From assembly GCF_041260155.1 (NCBI RefSeq), contig NC_091945.1, positions 26,346,296 through 26,410,295 on the forward strand: DNA of 64,000 nucleotides. Reading direction: 5' to 3'. The stretch is from Ptychodera flava (taxonomy: Eukaryota > Hemichordata > Enteropneusta > Ptychoderidae). The notes under the pieces were generated by a model that saw nothing but the letters and a program-made list of their open reading frames with translations, was not told where the DNA came from and searched no databases. The position numbers and the translations under genes were made by a program. This document shows, piece by piece, positions 26,001-36,160 of this stretch (positions are counted from its first letter, which is position 1; each line of letters begins with the position of its first letter).

Positions 26001-27045
26001 AACACAGGAATGGCGGCCATTTTGAATTTCAAATATCGCAAAATGTTGGGTAATTTGTTTCGCTAGTTCCAAACTTTACACGGTGACCCCCTCCCCGGAT
26101 TTTTATTGTTGATTTGGTAAGAGAATGGTACTGGTTGAAAGTTTCATTCAGCAAAGTTTGAGCAAAGGCTTTCACATTCGAGGCGCAGACTACCTTAACT
26201 TTCCACGGAGGAGTTGATTAAGCTAGCTCTACACCAAGACTATGCTCAAGGTGATAACCACTTCTTTCCTCTGGTATACGAAAGTACATAGCTAACCTTG
26301 ACACAGTGTAGTCAACCTTGCCTATAGATATCTTGGCTGTGCCGCTGATGTCCGGTATAGTCTGTCCTTGGATATCTTCAGTGAGGAGCTTAACCCCGAC
26401 ATCATTGACTGCAAAACAACCAAATTATATGCTTTGGCACCATTACATAGGGCCTATATAGACAAAGTGAGACATGTATGTGTACAGAGGACCTTGCTTG
26501 CAAACAGATGGAAGAGTTGTAGACAATACGTGTGAACGACGACGTTTGCTACAACTGTGCATACTAGACAGTAGAAGCACAGTCACCTGTGGTCTATTCC
26601 GCTCTGCGTCTATGCGCCACATAGACGTGTGTACATATGCCCGAGAAGAAGAGGCATATGTACACACGTCTATGGGGCGCATAGACGAAGAGACTGTGGT
26701 AGAATCGAGACCGTCTGTGCGACAACTGTACGTGTATATGTGTCCGAGGTAAAAACGACTGACCTTCGCTGATCAGAAAGCTGCATAAAATGAATAGAAT
26801 ATGGACTGTTCGTGTGTTTGACCGAACGGCCGCTCATGCTCATTTCCTACAATCATCTGGGAGGCTCATAGTCTAAAACCTGTATAAGTAGCACACTTAC
26901 GGAATTTGAATCCGGCTTGTGTGATTCTTGCCTTGAATCCTGGATTAGGGCTGGTCCACACAGCGTTCACTCTGCTGCTGATCGCTATCGTCGTGAGCAG
27001 AGTGACCAACACGCCCATCACGGCTCTCATCCTGCCGGCGTCCAT
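16427..27045 (-). CDS. BPI: BPI/LBP-family secreted lipid/LPS-binding protein, 16 coding exons
   Basis: Secreted BPI-fold protein of the BPI/LBP/CETP/PLTP family, which binds lipopolysaccharide or other lipids extracellularly. Coding exons in order of transcription: 26901-27045, 26297-26408, 23938-24069, 23495-23568, 23091-23181, 22320-22383, 21215-21278, 20577-20668, 19929-20107, 19207-19266, 18310-18477, 17796-17863, 17314-17356, 16985-17048, 16671-16747, 16427-16468. Every junction is GT-AG and the phases agree. The exons sum to 1475 bp, one base short of 492 codons including the stop; family members are about 480-500 residues. Recognisable blocks: NPGFKARITQ after the signal peptide, DPGVGLQF, WLYNLFSSSIENALR, DYSLVADPLF, GEFYPTG, MVYMWVTDYVVNTAGYVFQE, PAESQFRL, AYVVLPNATRQYVF, IGPF, GFPLPSIEGVEF, VIQVGTDLKYV. 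Several N-glycosylation sequons (NIT, NST, NVT, NAT) lie in the C-terminal half. The run of exon sizes 64-64-92-180-60-168-68-43-64-77 resembles what I recall of vertebrate BPI/LBP genes. Family identity is clear; orthology to BPI versus LBP or CETP is not resolved. Confidence 0.93.
16884..16966. repeat. (GA)n microsatellite
   Basis: About 41 uninterrupted GA units. On the gene strand this is a CT tract starting 18 nt after the exon 14 donor of the BPI-like gene. Reading frames through it (poly-RE, poly-SL) are by-products. Confidence 0.97.
18028..18058. repeat. (CATC)n microsatellite
   Basis: Seven to eight CATC units in the intron between exons 11 and 12 of the BPI-like gene. Confidence 0.95.
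18138..18277. repeat. Compound (AC)n(GA)n(TA)n microsatellite
   Basis: Three different dinucleotide runs abut without spacer: AC to ~18181, GA to ~18207, TA to 18277. On the gene strand the tract begins about 30 nt after the exon 11 donor of the BPI-like gene. Confidence 0.97.
19929..20107 (-). CDS. BPI: BPI-like gene, exon 9 with a one-base frameshift
   Basis: The exon is 179 bp, whereas phases of the neighbours (donor of exon 8 and acceptor of exon 10, both phase 0) require 180. The upstream part reads GEFYPTGKHDREAPYKVP in the frame set by exon 8. The downstream part reads SKMVYMWVTDYVVNTAGYVF in the frame needed by exon 10. The switch falls in a CAA/ACC-rich stretch at about 20035-20050. 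Both halves match the family, so one base appears lost. It may be a real disabling mutation, a polymorphism, or an assembly error. Confidence 0.85.
21542..21613 (-). tRNA. tRNA-iMet: Initiator tRNA-Met (CAU)
   Basis: The 72-nt minus-strand sequence matches the eukaryotic initiator tRNA: acceptor AGCAGAG pairs with CTCTGCT, discriminator A, A-box TGGCGCAGCGG, anticodon arm CTGGGCCCATAACCCAG with CAT anticodon, and T-loop ATCGAAA. The T-stem differs from the usual GATGG/CCATC (here CATGG/CCGTG) but still pairs with one G-U. A TTTTT terminator follows about 10 nt downstream. It lies in the intron between exons 6 and 7 of the BPI-like gene, on the same strand. Confidence 0.9.
21950..22236 (+). 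mobile_element. MITE family A copy in intron 6 of the BPI-like gene
   Basis: Starts at TTAAGGTCGTAGAATGCGCC and shares the family interior; the right end is truncated. Opposite orientation to the host gene. Confidence 0.75.
22985..23084. repeat. (ATG)n(ATC)n self-complementary microsatellite
   Basis: A run of gatgat.. switches to catcat.. near 23015, so the two halves can pair. On the gene strand the repeat starts about 6 nt after the exon 5 donor of the BPI-like gene. Confidence 0.95.
23091..23181 (-). CDS. BPI: BPI-like gene, exon 5 with first conserved cysteine
   Basis: Encodes GKDSKGRPTIAPAKCYGDIG and onward, matching the family block GKPTI..C.SCS. The Cys of AKC should pair with the Cys of ICDMV at the start of exon 7 (21215-21278), the conserved disulfide of the N-terminal barrel. 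The donor gtgagtatat is followed at once by a long ATG trinucleotide repeat. The acceptor is ccgtacag. Confidence 0.9.
24718..25079 (-). mobile_element. MITE family A copy in intron 2 of the BPI-like gene
   Basis: Nearly complete inverted copy from AGATAGTATGCACCTCG to GGCGCATTCTACCTTAG. Lies immediately next to the SLC44-like relic and may have truncated it. Confidence 0.8.
25076..25736 (-). pseudogene. Broken SLC44/choline-transporter-like fragment
   Basis: After an acceptor-like ttctgtttgttctgtcag the minus strand reads INTIVVGKVVGNLV, then ATFIISAKNYNPIKVGEFIM, resembling the CTL/SLC44 C-terminal region (NAYIMIAIYG..SAKDAF.....D.VT.F.LFLGK.LV). The frame then meets TAA near 25563 and continues in the same frame through a transmembrane stretch, YCAIYIVAIFIIVYCPLFSV, resembling the last SLC44 helix (..SYLIAHGFFSVY..C). 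No rest of the gene is visible nearby. It sits inside the intron between exons 2 and 3 of the BPI-like gene, same strand. Similarity was judged by eye and is moderate. Confidence 0.38.
25837..26197 (+). mobile_element. MITE family A, complete copy in intron 2 of the BPI-like gene
   Basis: 361 bp with TTAA at both edges and both inverted termini intact, the best-preserved copy in the window. Confidence 0.88.
26607..26687. repeat. Long near-perfect hairpin in intron 1 of the BPI-like gene
   Basis: Two 35-nt arms (26607-26641 and 26653-26687) are reverse complements with a single mismatch, around an 11-nt purine-rich loop (26642-26652). A transcript from either strand would form a long stem. 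It could be a tiny foldback element or an RNA hairpin. Confidence 0.85.
26901..27045 (-). CDS. BPI: BPI-like gene, exon 1 with signal peptide
   Basis: The start chosen is the ATG at 27045; a second in-frame ATG follows at 27030. An in-frame TGA lies a few codons upstream, so the reading frame cannot extend further. The peptide opens with charged residues (MDAGRMR), then a hydrophobic core (VMGVLVTLLTTIAI) and a likely cleavage near SRVNA/V, a typical signal peptide. The mature chain begins VWTSPNPGFKARITQAGF, the family's N-terminal signature. The exon ends at a strong gtaagt donor in phase 1. Confidence 0.92.
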
Positions 27046-27215
27046 CCCGTGGAAGTGAATTCAGCACGACTGTGTTGCTTTAGGGGTAGCGAGAAGGCAA
27101 TATTTGGGTCGTTACTCAGGGTAGTGGAGCCTGAGCGAACTGGAGTGATCAATCAACGTCCGCGCTTTGCCTTCGACTGAACGCGGAAGTAGAATAAAAT
27201 CCGTTTCCTCTGGCC

Positions 27216-27223
27216 TATTTATA
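27216..27223 (-). promoter_or_regulatory. TATA box of the BPI-like gene
   Basis: On the minus strand the sequence reads TATAAATA about 170 bp upstream of the chosen start codon. That predicts initiation near 27190 and a 5' untranslated leader of about 145 nt. Position and orientation fit the exon 1 model. Confidence 0.6.
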
Positions 27224-27255
27224 CACTGCAGTGTTGACAAATACGTTTCAATGCT

Positions 27256-27300
27256 GTCACGTGACCGCCATTGTACGCAAAGCTGGATCCCGGACTTTCC
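27256..27300 (-). promoter_or_regulatory. E-box and kappaB-like motif upstream of the BPI-like TATA box
   Basis: TCACGTGAC at about 27257-27265 is a palindromic E-box, and GGACTTTCC at 27292-27300 matches nine positions of the kappaB consensus GGGACTTTCC. They lie about 35 and 70-80 bp upstream of the TATA box. NF-kappaB control of an antibacterial lipid-binding protein would be sensible, but this is inferred from motifs only. Confidence 0.35.
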
Positions 27301-27479
27301 AGTGACTGGCGTCAGAGTCGCTGACAAGTCATACGTTTAGAGTTACATTTCATTTTCAGTTGGTCGCTAGACAACTGTTTTCCGTCACTTTCCATGGTTT
27401 GAACAGATACCTTTTTAATTTTAAACATAAAGGTATCTCAGATACATATACCGGTATGTCTGATATATTAAAGTTTTGC

Positions 27480-27750
27480 ACCAGGACGGGGCTCTAAAAA
27501 ATATGTCTTATTATTATGAAAGTTACGCGCCCAAAGGGCGCACCGAAAAATACAACTGAATGATGAAATTTGTGGCTGGCACAATGTATTTTTCGCAAGT
27601 ATGAGCCATGTCGAAATTCAAAACACACTGAACCCCCCCCCCCCCATATTGGGCATTTCAAAAACATGGTGACCCCCCTATCGCCAAAATAGAAAACAGG
27701 GTGACCCCCCCCCTCATGAATTCACCGCCCCCCCCGGCCGAAAAAACTGA
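27480..27750. repeat. C-tract-rich repetitive segment
   Basis: Contains spaced units of the type gtgacccccc..atttcaaaaaca. Similar C- or G-runs recur near 34000, 41090, 47300 and 60530, suggesting a dispersed repeat motif. Confidence 0.45.
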
Positions 27751-29587
27751 CCAGTCCCTAAAGCGTGGCCGGGAATTTCCGATGAGTCGCGTTCGCCGGG
27801 CAATTCAGACAATGTGTTCACCCGCTGTAAGCTTAGTTATTTTTGGTTTCGTTAAACAACTATTTATTTGTTTTCCTTTACTATCCATGGTTCAACTAAT
27901 GCATTCAGCTTTAATTCAATTGTGTGAACTCTTGAAGACATCTTGATATAGAAGATGAAGACATGAATCCCCGGGGATACTAAGTTTTGTCGCTCATTTT
28001 TTGTTTTGTTTTGTTGGTTTTTTTTTAATATTTACGACATAAAGTTGGTGATGTATGCTGGTGCAGATGGTTACCGCCATGATTCAATAGAGCAGTGTGC
28101 GTGTACACTTGAAGACACACAAAATTGTGATTTGTGGCATGCCCATGCTTTGTCATAAATTTTCGGGCTTTTCAATTACCGCGCCTCTTGTGTCGCAACT
28201 TCATGGCGTCTAACTGTATCATCACTTTGACCTTTGGCATGTAAATCTCTGTCCGCCAATCCAATTTGGGACTCCACTGAGAAGGACTAAAAACATGGGG
28301 TTCATTCAACGACCAAGGCTGATGCCTTCAAAAGTAAATATATAATCCAAACACTGTAGGGTGTTTTCTTTTTTTTACGGAGTCAATATCTGATCTGCGA
28401 GATAACGTTCTTTTGGACTGTGGGTGAGCGACAAAAGCGTGAGCCGAACAAAGAAGTTACTTTAAGCTTGGGTGTTATAGATCACGTTAAGGCAAGGTCT
28501 TAAAATTTACTGATCTCGCCGAAAGAGATAAACAGTGTAACACTGCTCAGCACCGTGACAGCGAAGGCGTGTTTTTTGTCGTTTCTTTCAAGAGACGTCA
28601 TAATCTAGAGCAGCACTATCAGTTAATATCTGTTGATGGTCTTCACAGTTCCATGTTCATGATCATGAAGATGTGTTTTGTTTTTTTCGAATCACAGAAT
28701 CAGTCCGAGGTACACTTGCAAGGAAAACAGAGAGTTATCACTGTTCTGAACATTACATTTAATTTGTCAAAACTGATTATTCTACTTTTTCCTGTTTTCC
28801 TTTTTGTTAAACGACTTAGTATTAGACTCTAACCGTAAATTTTTTTCGGTATCTTTTTTATTTCTCTCAAGGATAAATGGACTGTCCTTTTTGTCTAGCT
28901 TTGACATTAAATTGAAAACGAAAGGAAGACAGATCCTCACATCCTGTCTATTGGATATTAGGGATAAGAGATATCGTTAGTTTTATTTCACATATTGTGT
29001 CTTGTTTAGGAATTTACTGGTGTCACGATTTTGTTAAATCCGCCCTGGGAAGAACAAACAATTACTTGGCGAAGAGGACTGGAATTGATGTAGACTTTGG
29101 CTAGAAACAAACCCATTCTTTTGCAATATCTACTGTGAGTTTTTTATCGCTGTCAAATTTAATACAAGAAAGGTATAGAATGGTTATCGAAACCTATTAC
29201 GTCTGTAATCATGGAGGCGCATGCGCACGCGCAGACTTCATCAAGTAATTGAAATTCCGCCGGCGCGTTATTCAGTTTCCTTGTAGCTCATACCGGGACT
29301 CAGAGTAAACTTATCATTATATTTTATATCAGCCAATGCGTTGTTCTGACTGGACGAGAGGTTAAGCCAGTCTTGGATTAGAAATTGTTTTACCAGTGCT
29401 AAAATGGGTCCCTCAACTAGCATAGAATTTCATGCAGAGGCAGAGAGCATTTAAATAGCCGGATTTATCGGTATATAGAGAAGTCGTGTAAATGATTAAA
29501 ATACATGGTGGTTTTTGGATGGGTATTGTAAACGGCCAGAGTCTTCCTTCAAGAGCATTCGGCTTTAATGAGCTGCATCACTCCAAT
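27751..29587. other. No supported gene
   Basis: AT-rich sequence upstream of the BPI-like promoter; I find no credible exon on either strand. Confidence 0.45.
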
Positions 29588-29700
29588 ACGTAATAACTAA
29601 CCCAATGTGTAGCACTAAACCATTATGTAATAACACTTAACCCAATATGTAATACCAACCCAATATGTAATAACACTTAACCCAATATTTAAAAACTCTA
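29588..29700. repeat. Short tandem repeat array
   Basis: About five units of 19-24 bp based on acccaatatgtaataacact, just outside the large inverted-repeat element. Confidence 0.75.
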
Positions 29701-30193
29701 AATCTAGGATATAATACTGAGCAAAATAAGACAAAATATGCCTAGCAACCATGAAATCACCCCTTTGAACCCAACAACACCTCAAAACTTTTGATGAAAA
29801 TGAAAAAGGTGATAATTATTTAGGTCAGTGAACTTGCAAAAATACTATATGCCCAGTCAACATAAAAGCACGCCCTCAGCAGCAAGTAAATTTCAATTTT
29901 AATAGTGCCTTGATCCATACATCGGAAAATACTCGATTGAAAACAAACATTTCTTTTCATCATTCGGCTATGATTTCAATACTGTAATTCTGTAACAAGT
30001 GTAAACGGTAAGGTTATGATTGAGGGCTAAATGTCTCCGTATATTAAGATGATTTATGTCGTCGGGCAATGGACAGAGAGGGCGCTCTAGAAACTTATCT
30101 GAATATTGGGTTGTTGTTTAAGCCAGCAGGTGAAAAGTGTGATTACTTTCTGGATCCAAAATACACTAAATAATATTCACTTACCTGCACCTT

Positions 30194-32340
30194 GTATTAC
30201 CCCTATTTGTAACAATCAACCCTATTTGTAACAAAATTTAATTTTCAAAAAAACTTTGCCATATATGTTGAAATATTAATGAAATATGCATATTTGTATG
30301 TTTGAGGGCAATTTTCTTTTTTTTTCCTTGTCAAAACTCATTTTTCCGAAACTGCTTTTGTTACAAATTGGGTTGATTGTTACAAATAGGGGTGACATCT
30401 GTCAACCCTATTTGTAACAATCAACCCTATTTGTAACAAAACCTAAATTTCAAAGAAACTTGGCCGTATTTGATGAAATCTTGATGAAATATACATATTA
30501 GTATGTTCGGGGGCAATTTTCTTTGTTTTCCTTGTTGAAACTCATTTGTCCGAAAATGCTCGTGAGATTAAATTTCGTTGTGCAGGTTCCTAGGGATAAG
30601 AGCCCTACTTGTAAGATATAATCAAGTCGTGCAGATACATGCCAAAGGTTTGTTTCGGGGCAATTTTCACCATTTTCAGTCAAAAATGTTAAAAGTCTTG
30701 TTTTCTGACCGAAATCATACTAAACCTATATGGGGTTAACTTTTGTTACAAATAGGGTTGATTGTTACAAATAGGGTTGACGTGTCAACCCTATTTGTAA
30801 CAATCAACCCTATTTGTAACAAAATTTAACCAACTTGAAACAAAACCTAATTTTCTACAAAACTTGGCCGTATTTGATGAAATCTTGATGAAATGTACAT
30901 ATAAGTACGGTTTAGGGCAATTTTTATTTTTTCCTTGTCGAAACTCTTTTTTTCCGAAAATGCTCGTTCGATCAACTTTCGTTGTGCAGGTTGCCTTGTA
31001 TAAGAGGCCTACTCGTAAGATATAATCGAGTTGAGCAGATAGGTTTGTTTCGGGGCAATTTTCACCAATTTCGGTCAAAACTGTTAAAATCTTGTTTTCT
31101 GACCGAAATCATACTAAACCTATATTGGGTTAACTTTTGTTACAAATTGGGTTGATTGTTACAAATAGGGTTGACGTGTCAACCCTATTTGTAACAATCA
31201 ACCCTATTTGTAACAAAATTAAACCAACTTGAAACAAAACCTAATTTTCTACAAAACTTGGCCGTATTTGATGAAATCTTGATGAAATGTACATATTAGT
31301 ACGGTTTAGGGCAATTTTTATTTTTTCCTTGTCGAAACTCTTTTTTTCCGAAAATGCTCGTTCGATCAACTTTCGTTGTGCAGGTTGCCTTGTATAAGAG
31401 GCCTACTCGTAAGATATAATCGAGTTGAGCAGATAGGTTTGTTTCGGGGCAATTTTCATCAATTTCGGTCAAAAATGTTAAAATCTTGTTTTCTGACCGA
31501 AATCATACTAAACCTATATTGGGTTAACTTTTGTTACAAATTGGGTTGATTGTTACAAATAGGGTTGACGTGTCAACCCTATTTGTAACAATTAATCCTA
31601 TTTGTAACAATCAACCATATTTGTAACAAAATTTAACCAACTTGAAACAAAACCTAATTTTCTAAAAAACTTGGCCGTATTTGATGAAATCTTGATGAAA
31701 TATACATATAAGTATGGTTTGGGGCAATTTTTATTTTTTCCTTGTCGAAACTCATTTTTTCCGAAAATGCTCGTTAGATTAACTTTCGTTGTGCAGGTTG
31801 CCTAGTATAAGAGGCCTACTCGTAACATATAATCGAGGTGTGCAGATACATGCCAAAGGTTTTTTCGGGGCAATTTTCCCCAATTTCGGTCGAAAATGTT
31901 AAAAATCTTGTTTTCTGACCGAAATCATACTAAACCTATATTGGGTTAACTTTTGTTACAAATTGGGTTGATTGTTACAAATAGGGTTGACGTGCAACCC
32001 TATATGTAACAATCAACCCTATTTGTAAGAAACAACCCTATTTGTAACAAAATTTAATAATTTTGTAACAAAACCTAATTTTCAAAAAACGGCCGTATTT
32101 GATGAAATCTTGATGAAATATGCGTATTTAGGTCTATATTTTTGGGAAATATGTCGTTTTTGAAAAATATATGTTTTCTAAAATTGCGAGGTGGTTTGTT
32201 TTGAAATTTGGTATACAGGTTTCTGGAGATAATTCTTTCAAGACGTATTGAATTGTGCTGATCTATGCACGACTCTTTTTCGGCAATTTCGCCATTTTTG
32301 CTAAAAAAGCAGGTCAAAAATCTTCTTAGAATCTACTCGT
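30194..32340 (-). repeat. Left arm array of ~390-bp modules
   Basis: Palindromic junctions lie near 30411, 30785, 31176, 31571 and 31995. Between junctions the same unit recurs (landmarks CTTGGCCGTATTTGATGAAA, GTTGTGCAGGTT, TTTCGGGGCAATTTTC). The innermost unit (~32080-32340) is strongly diverged. Confidence 0.88.
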
Positions 32341-32667
32341 CCAATTGCTTTGACATTTTGTATGAAAGTTCCTTGTGGTGACGTTTTACCTAATTTTCAG
32401 ATAATTCATCACAGATACGGCCTTGGCATTTGTTTGGATTCATTTGAACCCTCAATGCTGCTGCTTTAATTTATACACTTGTTTTTATTGTAGGCTCTTG
32501 TTGGTTGTTTCGGCAAAAGGGTTTTTATTGCTTCCCACTTATCAAGTTCTTCAAATATTTTGACGGGCTTTCTTTTTATCCTTTGTTTTGATATGTGTTG
32601 AGCCTAAATGTTGTTGTGAAGATCAAGTCATTTTATGTTGTGAATGTTTGATTGTTTGTTTTTCTAT

Positions 32668-32935
32668 TTACTTTTTGAGTATGGTTTCTGTTTGGTTTAT
32701 GCTGCCGTGCATATTGTGTCTATCAATTTGCTTGTGAAGAATTCTACTTTTTTCTTGAAATCGATTGGGTATTGCATGTAGGCGAGTATCTAAGAATTTC
32801 GCCTTTGATGGGTCCCTTAAAGGTTGTTTTTGGGTGATCCTCTGAGCAGGCATTGGAACGTTCCGGTTGGTTTTGCTTTTGTTTTAATATCAAGAATGAT
32901 TTCTTAGTTTTGCTTTGAGCCCTGAAATATTTCAA
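32668..32935 (-). pseudogene. Possible reverse-transcriptase C-terminal relic in the core of the giant element
   Basis: Minus-strand frames contain FKGPIKGEILRYSPTCNT followed, in a shifted frame, by FQEKSRILHKQI. This resembles a region (GxILRY.R.CN..F..K...F...L..RGY) seen downstream of the polymerase domain in Penelope-like and related reverse transcriptases. It is short and broken, and no catalytic motif is visible. Confidence 0.25.
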
Positions 32936-33096
32936 CGTCGGAATATGTTATTTTTTTAGGTATTTCTCAACTGTAAATTTAAATGTTGAATGCATTTCCA
33001 GTGTCAGTAGTGTCATGAAGTCTACCACCATTTTAATATCCAAATTGAATATTCGTCAGTTTGTATAACCTGCTGTAGGGAGATTTTCAGTGACAA

Positions 33097-33757
33097 TTAA
33101 CTGGGAGACAGAGACACAAGGGTAATTTCCCACTCGATGTTGCTGCCGAGCGCTGATGGATAAGTAACCCTATGACCTTTGATGAAGGGATGAGTCAAGT
33201 GCATGGCATATTTCGTATCATAAACCTCAAGAGGTAGACTATCATAAACGATGTTATTATCTGCATCGGCCGCACCACTTTTTAGATTCGGAGATTTTCG
33301 TTCTGAATACTCTTCAGAATCACGTTTCATCTCTACTTTTTATGTTCATAATGATCACGATAACATTCAATAAAATTATGATTACTCACTTCCAGAAGTA
33401 TCTGTCCCTCAAATTCTAAAACAATGCACTTGATTATATTTTTTGTGATATTCTAAACTACTCGGTTATTCAGGTGACCGATACTATAAGGTCAAATACC
33501 AGATCGAAGGTATCTGGAACATAAACGACTCCACTATCTAGCTTTGGACACCATATGTGTAGTGTCTCACCTATCTGTGCCTGGCTTGGATTATGAGTAA
33601 CTACATGATGGGTCCTTTCTGCCTTAATTCCATGTGGTTTTCGGCTGCTGAAGCTTGATAAAATTATCGATTTTACGGCATTGCCATTGCTGTACGGCAT
33701 TATTATTGAGGTAATATTGAGAAAAATACGACTGAAGGAGGAAAATATCGAACTCAA
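33097..33757 (-). pseudogene. Relic of a capsid-like protein family in the core of the giant element
   Basis: Three blocks on the minus strand, in order but in different frames, resemble an uncharacterised multicopy protein family I associate with invertebrate mobile or viral elements. Block 1 (33470-33757) contains NPSQAQIGETLHIWCPKLDS and VVYVPDTFDLVFDL, after which its frame ends in TGA. Block 2 (~33340-33470), in another frame and broken by TAG codons, has the FEG motif of the family's VKFEG(E) block. Block 3 (33097-33330) has YDTKYAMHL and YPSALGSNIEWEITL. Stops and frameshifts make it non-functional. The family identity and its virion role are recollection, not a database result. Confidence 0.45.
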
Positions 33758-35593
33758 GGCCGACGTGATTGAAAGTTTTTTTAAAATTTAAAGTTGATGA
33801 TGATTTAAGTTACTATGAAGCATCCTTTACAGAGGCCGACCAAAGTCTCGGTGGCCTGCAGATGGATAGGATAGGCAAAAGAAAAAAGTTGTCGTGTTCC
33901 GATAACCCGACCTACCCTATTTTTTTGCCTGCGACCCAAAACTTTTTAGCGCAACGTAAACACGGAAGTAACAAAAAGACAGAACCCCCCCCCCCGTAAA
34001 ATCACGTGTTCGTCACCTGATATTTGATTTTTGCTTGGGACGTCGACGTCTTTTATGTATTTACTCCTTTAATATGTATGATACGCTTTTTCCGGAAATG
34101 TTGTGGTAAGTATTAGATCGCCCTGGACCCCTGAAAAGTGCATATTTAAAAGTAAATATAGGGGAAAAAAACCAGCCGACCTACCTGCCCTGTTTTGAAA
34201 CCGTGTTATTGGAAGAGCAAATTTTTTTTTTTGGTTTTACGAATTACAAATAGCGTTAACTTTTGATACAAATAGGGTTAGTATGACTTCTGTCAGTAAA
34301 GAAGATTTGTTTTGCATTTTTGACCAAAATTAGTGACTGATGCCGCCCACCAAATTTTGGCATGTATCTGAAAAACATGATTACCTGTTAGATGGAGGCC
34401 TTTATCCCTAAAAACCTGCGAGCCGAAAATTTTATCTAATGAGTAGTTAAATGAGTTTCGACATGTAAAAACAAAGAAAATTGCCCCCGAAAATACTAAT
34501 ATGTATATTTCATCAAGATTTTATCAAATACGGCCAAGTTTTTTTGAAAATAAGCTTTTGTCACAAATTGGTTACGTTTTGTTACAAATAGGGTTGATTG
34601 TTACAAATAGGGTTGATTGTTACAAATAGGGTTGACACGTCAACCCTATTTGTAACAATCAACCCAATTTGTAACAAACTTTAACCCCATATAGGTTTAG
34701 TAAGATTTCGGTCAGAAAACAAGATTTTAAACATTTTTGACCGAAATTGTTGAAAATTGGCCCGAAACAAACTTCTGGCATATATCTGCACGACTTGATT
34801 ATATCTTACGAGTAGGTCTCTTATCCCTAGGAACCTGCACAACAGCATTTAATCTAACGAGCATTTTCGGAAAAAATGAGTTGGAAAAAAATAAAAATTG
34901 CCCCAAACATATAAATATGTATATTTCATCAAGATTTCATCAAATACGGCCAAGTTTCTTTGAAAATATGGTTTTGTTACAAATTGGTTAAACTTTGTTA
35001 CATATAGGGTTGATTGTTACAAATATGGTTGACAAGTCAACCCTATTTGTAACAATCAACCCAATTTGTAACAAAAGTTAACCCAATATAGGTTTAGTAT
35101 GATTTCTGTCAGAAAACAAGATTTTTAACATTTTTGACCGAAATTGGGGAAAATTGCCCTGAAACAAACCTATCTGCACAACTCGATTATATCTTACGAG
35201 TACGCCTCTTATACTAGGCAACCTGCACAACGAAAGTTAATCTTACGAGCATTTTCGGAAAAAATGAGTTTCGACAAGGAAAAAATAAAAATTGCCCCAA
35301 ACATACTAATATGTATATTTCATCAAGATTTCATCAAATACGGCCAAGTTTTGTAGAAAATTAGGTTTTGTTTCAAGTTGGTTAAATTTTGTTACAAATA
35401 GGGTTGATGTTACAAATAGGGTTGACAAGTCAACCCTATTTGTAACAATCAACCCAATTTGTAACAAAAGTTAACCCCATATAGGTTTAGTATGATTTCG
35501 GTCAGAAAACAAGATTTTTAACATTTTCGACCGAAATTGGGGAAAATTGCCCCGAAAAAACCTTTGGCATGTATCTGCACAACTCGATTATAT

Positions 35594-36160
35594 TGTCACG
35601 TAGCGTGGCTTGTGATGTGGCTATTAACGGTGCGTACACTGGCCGGGAAGAGTATAAGAGACGGCAACGATACACAGGAATACTCTAAGTCGTCGTACTT
35701 TATTCAGCTGAGTAACTCTAGTTACACGGTAAACTTCTATGACCTACACTAGTCGTCAGGGTCACGGTTGAACGTCGTCTCGGGGCATCGTCGGTAAAGT
35801 GCCCGTAGACACGGTCCATCCACGGAGGGACGGTGTCCCCAAAGTTCTCCCAAAACGGTGTCTGATGTTCTCTCCCTAACACACTGAGATGCATAGTTTA
35901 TATTGGCTTTCAGAAACTGCAAAGTCATGGGTCTATAATTAACTAAGAACAATCGGGTCTCAGGATCTGCAAAGTCATGCTCTTGGTTAAGTACAATGTC
36001 AAACAGGGGTAAAGGTCGTCCAGGCATTGATGATAACTTCAGGAGTTGAAACAATAAAAGGTCACGAAAACGAACACGGGAGATAACGTGCAGGGTTACT
36101 GTCGGTCATTACAGTCAAATTCAAAGGTTAAATTCTAAGCATATGTATGGCTACGTCACA
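35594..36160 (-). repeat. 3' LTR (minus-sense) of the LTR element
   Basis: 567 bp, about 99% identical to 37520-38086. A 101-codon open frame (35749-36054, starting MFQLLKLSSMPGRPLPLFDI) is open in both LTRs, with substitutions that do not break it. No known protein is recognised. Confidence 0.9.
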
